A stretch of 64,000 nucleotides of DNA from positions 23,789-87,788 of the forward strand of contig CABTXP010000002.1 of the NCBI GenBank assembly GCA_902488815.1, given 5' to 3'. The stretch comes from an uncultured Eubacteriales bacterium (GTDB lineage Bacteria > Bacillota > Clostridia > Tissierellales > Peptoniphilaceae). Made by a program: the position numbers and the translations under genes. The notes beneath the pieces were generated by a model that did not search any database, had not been told where the DNA came from, and saw only the letters and a list, made by a program, of their open reading frames with translations. Below, piece by piece: positions 24,830 to 32,546 of this stretch (the first letter of the stretch is position 1; every line of letters begins with the position of its first letter).

Positions 24830-26002
24830 CTATTCTAACCATAAAGTTTCTTTTCTTCCGGGAGAATCATTTTTATAATTTTCAAGCTTTTCAATACAGC
24901 TATATATATGATCTGAATTTAAATCTGAGCCCCCCAACCCGCCAATAGCTGAAAAATTCGGGACAACTGAATCTATATCTGCTACAGCAGACTTTACTTC
25001 AACATATAGAGGCCCCGCGTTCCATCCGAAAGAAACACTTCTATCAATTACAGCAAACGCCTTTTTGTCCTTTAAGATAGAAGCAACTTTTTTGTCAGGA
25101 AACGGTCTTAAAAATCTAACTTTTAAAAGTCCTACTTTTATTCCAGCCTCACGTGCCCTATCAACAGCTTCTCTGGCATCTCCTGTCATTGCACCTATCG
25201 TTACTATAACAGTTTCTGCATCTTCACATTTATACGTATCAACCGCTCCGCCGTAAGATCTACCGAAGCTTTCCCAAAACTCTTTATCAACTTCATCTAT
25301 GACTCTTAAAGCATTTTGCATACCTTCTAAATGTGACTCTCTAAACTTCATCAGTCTCGGGCCTGATGTCATTGGATCTACTGCCATTGGATTATCCGGG
25401 TCTAAAATTAAGTTTTTATAATTATCAGCACCGATAAAATCAATTACTTTTTGTTCATCAGGAACTTCTACTCTCTCGGTAAGATGAGATATATAGAAAC
25501 CATCATAGCAAACATTAATCGGAAGCAGTACATCAGTATTTTCACTAATTTTATAAGCTTGAATTATCATGTCTAAAAGTTCTTGATTGTTTTCACAATA
25601 TACTTGCATCCAACCTGCATCCCTTACAATCATCGCATCTTGATGTCCGCTAAAAACTGTGTGCGGAGACATTAATTCCCTCGTTGCTAATGCCATTACA
25701 GCAGGCAATCTCAATGTAGATTGTCTTGCATACGGTTCGTACATTAAATGCAAACCGTTCCCTGATGTAGCGGTAAATACTCTGCCTCCTGCCATAGAAG
25801 CACCTTGCAAAATACTCATAGACGTATGTTCTGATTCAACTTGTACGAACTCGCAATCTAACTCTCCGTTGTTAACCATTACTGCAAGTTTTTCAACTAC
25901 AGATGATTGCGGGGTAATTGGATATGCCGCTATTACATCTGGTTTACATAGTTTTACAGCTGTAGCAACAGCTTCATTTCCTGTTAAAGCTTTTACATAC
26001 AT
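24830..26002 (-). CDS. porA: 2-oxoacid:ferredoxin oxidoreductase, alpha subunit
   Basis: 390 aa. Starts with GNEAVATAVKLCKPDVIAAYPITPQS, the 2-oxoacid recognition segment, then 'VESEHTSMSILQGASMAGGRVFTATS', 'HQDAMIVRDAGW' and a C-terminal domain with 'VIVTIGAMTGDAREAVDRAREAG'. It forms the active site with PorB. ATG 26002 (AGGTGA upstream) is used in place of the GTG at 26011. One base separates it from the porD stop. Order gamma-delta-alpha-beta is the classical four-subunit arrangement. Confidence 0.92.
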   Translation of the reverse strand: MYVKALTGNEAVATAVKLCKPDVIAAYPITPQSSVVEKLAVMVNNGELDCEFVQVESEHTSMSILQGASMAGGRVFTATSGNGLHLMYEPYARQSTLRLPAVMALATRELMSPHTVFSGHQDAMIVRDAGWMQVYCENNQELLDMIIQAYKISENTDVLLPINVCYDGFYISHLTERVEVPDEQKVIDFIGADNYKNLILDPDNPMAVDPMTSGPRLMKFRESHLEGMQNALRVIDEVDKEFWESFGRSYGGAVDTYKCEDAETVIVTIGAMTGDAREAVDRAREAGIKVGLLKVRFLRPFPDKKVASILKDKKAFAVIDRSVSFGWNAGPLYVEVKSAVADIDSVVPNFSAIGGLGGSDLNSDHIYSCIEKLENYKNDSPGRKETLWLE

Positions 26003-26003
26003 A

Positions 26004-26276
26004 TTATTCACCTGCTTCCTTTTCGGGTATCATATTAATTGCATTGTGAGGACATTCGTGAGCACAAATACCGCATCCCTTGCAATAACCATAAGTTATG
26101 TAATAATTTTTATCCTTATCGCCTTCTATAGCAAATACCGGACAAAAAGTTAAGCAAATTCCGCACTCAATACATTTGCTTTTGTCCATTATCGGTCTGA
26201 AGGTTCTCCAGCTACCGGTATCTAATTCGTATAATCCATTATTACCTAATAAAGATTTATATTTATCTCCTGTCAT
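26004..26276 (-). CDS. porD: 2-oxoacid:ferredoxin oxidoreductase, delta (2[4Fe-4S]) subunit
   Basis: 90 aa. Two ferredoxin motifs: CIECGICLTFCP and CKGCGICAHECP, giving eight cysteines for two [4Fe-4S] clusters that carry electrons from the TPP site to external ferredoxin. The N-terminal part ('SWRTFRPIMDKSKC') is typical of PorD. It lies 9 bases after porG with its own AGGAGA site. Confidence 0.95.
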   Translation of the reverse strand: MTGDKYKSLLGNNGLYELDTGSWRTFRPIMDKSKCIECGICLTFCPVFAIEGDKDKNYYITYGYCKGCGICAHECPHNAINMIPEKEAGE

Positions 26277-26285
26277 AATTATCTC

Positions 26286-26831
26286 CTATAATTTCTTCAC
26301 TATGTTATAAGCTTCTTCTGACGCAACAAGATTATTCTCATCAAAGTTCTTAACAATATTTTTCTTTAATATTTCTATATCAATATCCCCAATGATCTTT
26401 GCATAAGCTCCTACCATAGCTGTATTGGGTATGTCTAAATTTATGGTGTTTAGTGCAATTTCAGTTGCGGGAACTGCATAAACATTTTTAAATTTCTCAG
26501 GTAAATTTTCAGTTTTTCTAAGCTCGTCCAAAGTCTTGGTAGTATTGATGATTATTATTCCGTCATCTTTTAGGCCTGCTAATGTAGGCGGTAGCCTCAA
26601 AAGCGATTCATCTAAGATGACTAAAGCGTCCGGATATCTTATTTGTGACTTGTATCTAATTTCTTCGTCGCTTAATCTCAAAAAACCAAATACAGGCGAA
26701 CCTTTCCTTTCAACGCCAAAAGATGGTATAAAGTGAGCATATTTGCCACCATCTACTACTGTCTGTACAATAAGTTGAGCAGACTTTACGACGCCTTGCC
26801 CACCTCTTCCATGAAACCTTATTTCTCTCAT
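26286..26831 (-). CDS. porG: 2-oxoacid:ferredoxin oxidoreductase, gamma subunit
   Basis: 181 aa. Family start IRFHGRGGQGVVKSAQLIV, then 'YAHFIPSFGVERKGSPVFGFLRLS' and 'IPNTAMVGAYAKI'. It holds the CoA-binding part of four-subunit 2-oxoacid:ferredoxin enzymes. It begins 14 bases downstream of the carboxylate transporter gene with AGGAGGT upstream, which ties uptake of an organic acid to its oxidation. Confidence 0.93.
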   Translation of the reverse strand: MREIRFHGRGGQGVVKSAQLIVQTVVDGGKYAHFIPSFGVERKGSPVFGFLRLSDEEIRYKSQIRYPDALVILDESLLRLPPTLAGLKDDGIIIINTTKTLDELRKTENLPEKFKNVYAVPATEIALNTINLDIPNTAMVGAYAKIIGDIDIEILKKNIVKNFDENNLVASEEAYNIVKKL

Positions 26832-26845
26832 ATTAACCTCCTAAT

Positions 26846-28252
26846 CTATCCAAAAATATGTAGTTGATATGCAAATATCATAGCAACAGTCAATATAGCT
26901 ATCCATGCTAATGAAATAACAAATCCTACTTTAATCATGTCACTCATTTTCCAATATTTATAATTAAATGTAGTGAGCGGTATTGGATCTAACGGAATTA
27001 AAAATACGCATGAAACAGTAAATCCTAAAGGCAATACCAAGTATATAGGATTCATGCCTAATGACATTGCTAATTGAGCTACGATCGGTACCATTAAAGC
27101 AACCATCGCTCCACCAACCGGTAGTGGAATATGTGAAAATATACCTACTGCTATTACTATTAATATTACTAAGATTGGAGATAATCCATGCATAGAATTT
27201 AATAATATAGTTCCTAACCACTTTGATGCTCCTGTGACCACCAGTAGGAGTGCTATAGCAGTTGAAGAACCAACTAAAAATAATCCTTCCCATCCTACAA
27301 ATGTTCTTGCTTTGCCCCATTCAATAAGGTTAATCCCTGTCAAACTTAAAACTGCCGCTGCACAACAAGCCACTAAAGTGTTGTCTATTTTTGTAAGCGG
27401 TTGCGTTACCCAGAATAATACAGTTATTAAAAATATAACAATAAACTTTTTTTCATCAATTGTTAGTGGACCTAAATCTTTCATTTCTTGCTCTATATTT
27501 TCACTGCCTTTTATTATTTCCATTTCCGGTTTCAATAATTTTGAAATAATTAACCAAGCAACAAAAATTAATATTACAGCAACCGGAATACCAATCATAG
27601 CCCATTGCATAAAGTTAATTGAAACACCGGTTTCCTTTTCCAATAAATTAATAGTTAAAATATTAAGTCCGCTGCCTACCGGAGTTCCAAACCCACCGAT
27701 TGCGGCAGCTATAGGAATTCCCATCATTATAGATCTTCCATAGTTCGATTCTCCAGGTATACAATCATTACGTTCTAAAATATCAACCGCAAGTCCTGAA
27801 AATATTATGGCTGTTGGAATATCAACTAAAAACATAGATATTATCCCTGAAAATAACATAAAGCTTAATAATACTTGATTAGGCTTATTACCAAAAACGA
27901 AACTCAATTTAAGCGCAAGTCGCTTTCCTAATCCACTTGTTGTAAAGGCAAATGCTATAAGTTGAGCAGATGCCATAAAAATAATAGTTGTGTTCATAAA
28001 ACCTCTTAAGGTTTCATTTACAGGCACAATTCCCAATATTCCGGTCAACATAGGTAACAATAAACTGGTAATAGTCAAAGGTATTGCTTCAGTTGCCCAT
28101 AGGATTACACCACTTAGCATTAATGCAATTGCTTTTAACCCTTCAATAGTAAGTCCTTCCGGCAATGGGAAGTTTGATACAACAAAATAACATGCAACAG
28201 ACAAGACGATGTAGACTATCTTTCTTATCTCAAATTTTTTTGTACTTGACAT
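26846..28252 (-). CDS. DASS/SLC13 family anion:sodium symporter
   Basis: 468 aa with about eleven to twelve membrane segments in two inverted repeats. Family landmarks include 'LILWATEAIPLTITSLLLPMLTGIL'-like text at about 50-75, 'AIGGFGTPVGSGLNILTI' (first SN(T)-type hairpin) and 'SHIPLPVGGAMVALMVPIV' near the C-terminal repeat. Members import di- and tricarboxylates or sulfate. Placement ahead of porGDAB and opposite an IclR regulator suggests an organic acid that is turned into a 2-oxoacid. The substrate is inference. First gene of a five-gene operon with a strong promoter. Confidence 0.87.
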   Translation of the reverse strand: MSSTKKFEIRKIVYIVLSVACYFVVSNFPLPEGLTIEGLKAIALMLSGVILWATEAIPLTITSLLLPMLTGILGIVPVNETLRGFMNTTIIFMASAQLIAFAFTTSGLGKRLALKLSFVFGNKPNQVLLSFMLFSGIISMFLVDIPTAIIFSGLAVDILERNDCIPGESNYGRSIMMGIPIAAAIGGFGTPVGSGLNILTINLLEKETGVSINFMQWAMIGIPVAVILIFVAWLIISKLLKPEMEIIKGSENIEQEMKDLGPLTIDEKKFIVIFLITVLFWVTQPLTKIDNTLVACCAAAVLSLTGINLIEWGKARTFVGWEGLFLVGSSTAIALLLVVTGASKWLGTILLNSMHGLSPILVILIVIAVGIFSHIPLPVGGAMVALMVPIVAQLAMSLGMNPIYLVLPLGFTVSCVFLIPLDPIPLTTFNYKYWKMSDMIKVGFVISLAWIAILTVAMIFAYQLHIFG

Positions 28253-28308
28253 ATGTATCCCTCATTTCTCTTTAAAAGCAATATAAGTTTCTTTATAGTA
28301 AATCATAT

Positions 28309-28322
28309 TTCCCTAAACGGAA
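28309..28322. promoter_or_regulatory. Candidate IclR-type operator TTCC-N6-GGAA
   Basis: TTCCCTAAACGGAA, one base away from the TTCCG-N4-CGGAA pattern seen in several IclR-family operators, within a longer near-palindrome (28305-28327). It overlaps the -10 box and the predicted start of the transporter-por promoter, a position that would give repression. Confidence 0.55.
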
Positions 28323-28349
28323 TATATCATTTAATTTTATTTATGTCAA
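28321..28349 (-). promoter_or_regulatory. Promoter of the transporter-porGDAB operon
   Basis: Minus strand TTGACA (28349-28344), 17-base spacer and TATATT (28326-28321). Strong match. The transcript would start near 28314, inside the candidate operator. Confidence 0.85.
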
Positions 28350-28379
28350 CGTTTTTCTAGTATAAAGTTAGACATAAAT

Positions 28380-28393
28380 TATCAAATTTGATA
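28380..28393. promoter_or_regulatory. 14-base perfect palindrome upstream of the IclR gene
   Basis: TATCAAATTTGATA is a perfect inverted repeat. It lies between a weak -35 (TTAGAC, 28368-28373) and -10 (TATTAT, 28392-28397) of the regulator gene, so it could be its own operator. It is AT-rich, so chance is possible. Confidence 0.4.
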
Positions 28394-28421
28394 TTATTTA
28401 TACGGATTGTAGAGGTAAATT

Positions 28422-29186
28422 ATGAAAGAAAATAAATACACACTGTCATCACTATACAACGCTTTAAAATTAATAGATTTTTTAGCGGATAACGGTCCAA
28501 TACCATTGATTGAAATATGCAATAAACTTGAGTTTGGTAAATCAAGCATCTTTAGAATGTTAAGTACTCTGGAACAAGCCGGTTATGTCGAGAAATCAAA
28601 AACATTAGAATATACACTCTCACCTAAATTTATTACTTTAGCTTCAAAAGCTCTTAAGCAAAGAAATGAAAATGAGATTGTTCAGAATTACTTGTTAAAA
28701 ATAAAAAATAAATTCAATGAATCTGCACATTATGGAATCATCAGTTCAGATTTTGAAGTTCTTATTTTGAATAAGGTGTCCGGCGATAGGTCTATACAGA
28801 TGTCATCTGTAATTGGTGGTAGATTGCCTGTTTATGCAAGCTCCTTGGGAAAATGTATTTTAGCCAATAGTAACGATCCTCTCTTACTCGAACAAATTAA
28901 CACATTAAAAATGGAAAAGTTCACTAAGAATACAATTACTAGTATTGACAACTTAATTAAAGAGCTAAAGCTAATTAAAGATCAAGGTTATGCAATGGAT
29001 AATGAAGAAGCTGAAGACGGATTAACCTGTGTCGCTGTGCCAATTTTTGATTACACCAACAGCGTTACTTCAGCAATTTCAATTTCAGGTCCAACTAGTC
29101 GTATGTTAAGAAATAAAGATAGTATAATTGAGTTTATGATACAAATGGGGAATGAACTTTCCAATGAGTTAGGCTTTTCAAAATAA
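28422..29186 (+). CDS. IclR-family transcription regulator
   Basis: 254 aa. N-terminal winged helix (about 10-65; 'LIDFLADNGPIPLIEICNKLEFGKSSIFRMLSTLEQAGYVEKS') and C-terminal IclR ligand domain with 'YASSLGKCILA', 'QGYAMDNEEAEDGLTCVAVPIFD' and 'AISISGP'. IclR proteins sense small organic acids. It is divergent from the DASS transporter-por operon and probably controls it. Codon choice in this block looks more AT-ending than in surrounding genes. Start supported by AGAGGT 7 bases upstream. Confidence 0.93.
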   Translation: MKENKYTLSSLYNALKLIDFLADNGPIPLIEICNKLEFGKSSIFRMLSTLEQAGYVEKSKTLEYTLSPKFITLASKALKQRNENEIVQNYLLKIKNKFNESAHYGIISSDFEVLILNKVSGDRSIQMSSVIGGRLPVYASSLGKCILANSNDPLLLEQINTLKMEKFTKNTITSIDNLIKELKLIKDQGYAMDNEEAEDGLTCVAVPIFDYTNSVTSAISISGPTSRMLRNKDSIIEFMIQMGNELSNELGFSK

Positions 29187-29319
29187 TTTATTTAACTTTT
29201 ATTGAAAAAGCATTCCTTTAATGTTATATTTCACATAGAGCAATATGATTTCTTATATAGTTATTTCCCTAGCAATATAAAAGAAAATCATACCCTAAAA
29301 TTAGATAAGATTTCTAATT

Positions 29320-29360
29320 ACAAAAAGAAGGTACTAACTAGTTAGTACCTTCTTTACTTA
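29320..29360. terminator. Bidirectional terminator (IclR / PhaE-like gene)
   Basis: Perfect 32-base palindrome (29324-29355) with arms AAAGAAGGTACTAACT, flanked by A and T runs. It separates two convergent genes. Confidence 0.88.
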
Positions 29361-29387
29361 TTCATCTTATTGAATCTTTTAAAATTC

Positions 29388-30512
29388 TTATTTGTTCTTT
29401 AGTTCCTTTGTAAGTTTTTCAACTTCTTTTGTCAAGCTGTCAACTTTGCTTTGTAGTTGGTTAACGTCGTCTTTAACAACAGGTTGTTGGAAGTTGATAT
29501 AGTATTCTTTCATCAATTCTTCGTTTTCTTTTGCATAAGTTTCAAAAGCATCTTTGTATTGTTCAAAAAGTGCCTTTAATTCTTTGCCTTCCATAGCTTT
29601 GTTTGTATATTCTTCAACTTTGCTTGTCAAATATCCGTAGAATTCTTCAAAGTTTCTCGGCTTTAATCCTTCTTGTACTTCTTTTTCAAATTCTTTTGCA
29701 GCTTTTTCAGTTGCAGTTTTTGAAATTTCAAGAACCTCTTCGTAGTATTTGCCTAAACTTTCGTTGTACTTCTTAGCACCTTCAAGTGATTTTTCTGCAA
29801 GTTCTTGAAGTTTTTCGTTGTACTTAAAGTCAGGATTTATTGCTTTTAATTTTTCAAAATAATCTCTTTGGAATTTGTTTACTTGGTCAAAGTATGCCTT
29901 AGGTCCTTCAAACAGTCCTACATTTTCCAAGTTTTCAAATATCGGATTAGTTAAATTGTCATAGAAGCCTACACCTTGCTTAACATATCCCATTGCATCA
30001 ATCATGCGCGGTCTTAATTCTTCCGGTGCCATTGGAATCAGAATGTCGCTTACATATTTCATGTAAGAGTCTCTCCAATTAACCATAGCTTCTTTAACAT
30101 TCTTAACGTCAAAGTCTTTTGACATCATTTTTTCATATACATCTTTTGCACTTACAAATGCATTAAAGTTAGTTTGCATTTTGTTAAGCATTTCCATCGG
30201 TGAACTCATATTGTCCGTAAACATTTTGTTGTAATTCATCATATTTTCCCAAAAGCTTTTTTGCGGATTGAAAGTAGTGAACATGTTTTGATCAAAGATT
30301 TTGGAGTCTACAACTGCATTAGAAAATGTTTTAGGGAATTTGTATGCCTCACGTAACAATGTTTGATTGAAGTCAGACATATATCTGAAATAGTCGCTCA
30401 AACTTGGGATCTCTTGTTCTTTTTCTTCAGAACCTTCCATTTGAAACATATTTTTCAACGGGCTGAACATGTTTTTTTGAAAGTTCATCATTTCTTCAAA
30501 ATAATTTGCCAT
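29388..30512 (-). CDS. PhaE/phasin-like helical protein
   Basis: 374 aa, almost entirely helical, rich in Phe, Tyr, Met, Lys and Glu. The C-terminal third ('FEEFYGYLTSKVEEYTNKAM...', then a closing heptad segment 'LQSKVDSLTKEVEKLTKEL') resembles the PhaE subunit of class III polyhydroxyalkanoate synthases and phasins. No phaC, phaA or phaB lies in the window, so the match is tentative; a coiled-coil granule or surface protein is an alternative. It has its own promoter and terminator, an AGGAGG site and no signal peptide. Confidence 0.5.
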   Translation of the reverse strand: MANYFEEMMNFQKNMFSPLKNMFQMEGSEEKEQEIPSLSDYFRYMSDFNQTLLREAYKFPKTFSNAVVDSKIFDQNMFTTFNPQKSFWENMMNYNKMFTDNMSSPMEMLNKMQTNFNAFVSAKDVYEKMMSKDFDVKNVKEAMVNWRDSYMKYVSDILIPMAPEELRPRMIDAMGYVKQGVGFYDNLTNPIFENLENVGLFEGPKAYFDQVNKFQRDYFEKLKAINPDFKYNEKLQELAEKSLEGAKKYNESLGKYYEEVLEISKTATEKAAKEFEKEVQEGLKPRNFEEFYGYLTSKVEEYTNKAMEGKELKALFEQYKDAFETYAKENEELMKEYYINFQQPVVKDDVNQLQSKVDSLTKEVEKLTKELKNK

Positions 30513-30558
30513 ACATTCCTCCTAAAATAAATAATACTTGCATACTTTACTACAGTTA

Positions 30559-30586
30559 ATTTTATAGTATATAAATATATTTGCAA
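30559..30586 (-). promoter_or_regulatory. Promoter of the PhaE-like gene
   Basis: Minus strand TTGCAA (30586-30581), 16-base spacer, TAAAAT (30564-30559). A second TTGCAA lies 12 bases further upstream. The remaining gene-free sequence up to the tRNA promoter is AT-rich and I see nothing else in it. Confidence 0.55.
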
Positions 30587-30723
30587 TAGATAATTTGCAA
30601 ATAATGTGCATATTTCAAGGGTAAACCTTTCCAATTTTAAAAAATTTATAATTTTTTGTTCTTCTTACAGGCTATCCTTAAGCATATTTTGCTAAATGAA
30701 ATTTATTTATATTCGTTTTGCTA

Positions 30724-30751
30724 TTGACAACTAATCTCCTTAGAGTATAAT
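30724..30751 (+). promoter_or_regulatory. Promoter of tRNA-Lys
   Basis: TTGACA (30724-30729), 16-base spacer, TATAAT (30746-30751): both hexamers are perfect. Confidence 0.88.
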
Positions 30752-30763
30752 AATATGAGTTGA

Positions 30764-30839
30764 GCACCTTTAGCTCAGATGGTAGAGCAAATGACTCTTA
30801 ATCATTGGGTCCAGGGTTCGAGTCCCTGAAGGTGCACCA
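30764..30839 (+). tRNA. tRNA-Lys (anticodon CUU)
   Basis: 76 bases including an encoded CCA. Acceptor stem GCACCTT / AAGGTGC, D arm with GCTC...GAGC, anticodon stem AATGA / TCATT with loop CTCTTAA (anticodon CTT), and T arm CAGGG-TTCGAGT-CCCTG. It is a single tRNA gene with its own consensus promoter and terminator. Confidence 0.97.
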
Positions 30840-30840
30840 G

Positions 30841-30872
30841 CATAGGCTTGGATTTCTCCAAGCCTTTTTTAT
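30841..30872 (+). terminator. Terminator after tRNA-Lys
   Basis: AGGCTTGGA / TCCAAGCCT stem with a 4-base loop (30844-30865), followed by six T. Confidence 0.88.
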
Positions 30873-30981
30873 TTTATTTTTCCCCTATTTTCTGATTTCG
30901 TTATTACAATTTTCAGTTTTTGTGCAAATAGCAAAAATGTATTTTTGTTATTTTGATGGTAAAATGGTCTCAGGTGAGGTT

Positions 30982-32493
30982 ATGAAAAAAATTTTAGCAA
31001 GACTTGTGATTTTTATTCCGGCTGTACTGCTGCAAATTCTGTGGTACTCCCTGTTATTTTATTTTTTTAAAGACTATGTAAATATTTTAGTTGCTATTAT
31101 AAATATTCTCTCAATTGTCTTTGTATTTTATGTGGTCAACTCTCATGAAGAGTCCAACTACAAAATTATTTGGCTGATTGTGATTTTGGCTCTTCCTATT
31201 TTCGGGACAATTATTTATTTGTTTTTCGGAAATAAAAATACAAGCAGAGAATTAGGCAAGAAGCTTCAAACGGCACGCCATGAGCTTCATCACTATACTC
31301 ACGGCAAGAACAAGAGTGAAGTAAAGGATTTAATGTACTTGGACTACAGAGTATATCAAAGTTTTAAATACATTGAAGGCCTCTCCCACTTCCGCACTGT
31401 TAAAAATCAAAATGCCAAGTATTACCACGTTGGAGATGCTTTCTTTGCCGACTTAATTGAAGAGTTAAAGAAAGCGAAGAATTATATCTTTATAGAATTT
31501 TTTATTATCAATCGCGGCAAACTCTTTGACGAGATTGTGGCTATACTTGAAGAAAAAGTTAAAGAAGGTGTGGACGTAAGACTTATATACGACGACTTCG
31601 GCAGCTTGAGAACTCTTTCTCTTAGAGATTTAAATTATTTGCGTAGCAAGGGTATTAAGACTACTTTGTTTAACCCTGTGACTTTCTTTAGACCTGTGAT
31701 TAACAGTCGTGACCATAGAAAGATGGTTATTATCGACGGCAGAATTGCCTTTACGGGAGGCAACAACCTTGCAGATGAATATGCAAATATTGTTAGGAGA
31801 TTCGGCCATTGGAAGGACGTGGGCTTTTCTATTACAGGCAAAGGCGTGCGAAATTATCTCTACATGTTTGTTGAATTTTGGAACGCTTTTTCAAACGACA
31901 AGATTGAAGACATATTCCGTGATTTAAGCGGCGATGACAATCACAACGACGGCTATGTCCTCTCCTACTATGACTCACCTTACTACAAAGAGCCTGTTTC
32001 AAATAATGCCTATATTGAATTTCTTTCAATTGCAAAAAAATACTGTTGGTTTTACACGCCCTATTTAATTTTGCCGTCGTCACTAAAGGATGCAATGATG
32101 AGAGCGGCTAAGCGCGGCGTTGATGTTAAGATTTTTATGCCCGGCATTCCCGACAAGAAGATCGTCTACAGAATGAGCAGGAGCTACTACCACGATCTTC
32201 TTAAATCAGGTGTGAGAATTTATGAATACACTCCCGGCTTCTTACATGGCAAGTCCGTGTTGGTTGATGATGAAATATGTGCAATAGGCACAGTGAATTT
32301 GGATTTTAGAAGTCTATTCTTGCACTTTGAAAATAATTCCATCTTTTACAAGTCGGACATTGTTGAAGATTTAAAATTTGATATGGAAGAAATGATTATT
32401 TATTCAAGGGAAATTAAAACGAATACCTTTAAGACAAATATTGTTAAAAGGGCCTTTGATGCGGTGCTTAGAATTTTTGCACCTCTTGTATAA
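30982..32493 (+). CDS. cls: Cardiolipin synthase
   Basis: 503 aa. Two N-terminal membrane helices (about 5-28 and 32-75, including 'YVVNSHEESNYKIIWLIVILALPIFGTIIYLFFG'), then two phospholipase-D motifs: DHRKMVIIDG (first HKD) and HGKSVLVDDEICAIGTVNLD (second HKD). It joins two phosphatidylglycerol molecules into cardiolipin. ATG 30982 is used, with GTGAGG just upstream and the typical family length. Any longer reading would run through the tRNA and its terminator. Confidence 0.95.
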   Translation: MKKILARLVIFIPAVLLQILWYSLLFYFFKDYVNILVAIINILSIVFVFYVVNSHEESNYKIIWLIVILALPIFGTIIYLFFGNKNTSRELGKKLQTARHELHHYTHGKNKSEVKDLMYLDYRVYQSFKYIEGLSHFRTVKNQNAKYYHVGDAFFADLIEELKKAKNYIFIEFFIINRGKLFDEIVAILEEKVKEGVDVRLIYDDFGSLRTLSLRDLNYLRSKGIKTTLFNPVTFFRPVINSRDHRKMVIIDGRIAFTGGNNLADEYANIVRRFGHWKDVGFSITGKGVRNYLYMFVEFWNAFSNDKIEDIFRDLSGDDNHNDGYVLSYYDSPYYKEPVSNNAYIEFLSIAKKYCWFYTPYLILPSSLKDAMMRAAKRGVDVKIFMPGIPDKKIVYRMSRSYYHDLLKSGVRIYEYTPGFLHGKSVLVDDEICAIGTVNLDFRSLFLHFENNSIFYKSDIVEDLKFDMEEMIIYSREIKTNTFKTNIVKRAFDAVLRIFAPLV

Positions 32494-32504
32494 TTTGAAT
32501 AAAA

Positions 32505-32546
32505 GAAAAACGAAGGACAGATCATCTGAACCTTCGTTTTTTTTAT
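32505..32546. terminator. Bidirectional terminator (cls / feoAB)
   Basis: AAAACGAAGG / CCTTCGTTTT outer stem with an inner CAGA / TCTG helix (32507-32540), A run on one side and eight T on the other. Confidence 0.85.

Noticed and set aside
30805..30981. Possible 59-residue N-terminal extension of cardiolipin synthase
   Set aside because: It would translate the tRNA-Lys 3' half and its terminator. ATG 30982 has its own GTGAGG and gives the family's normal length.
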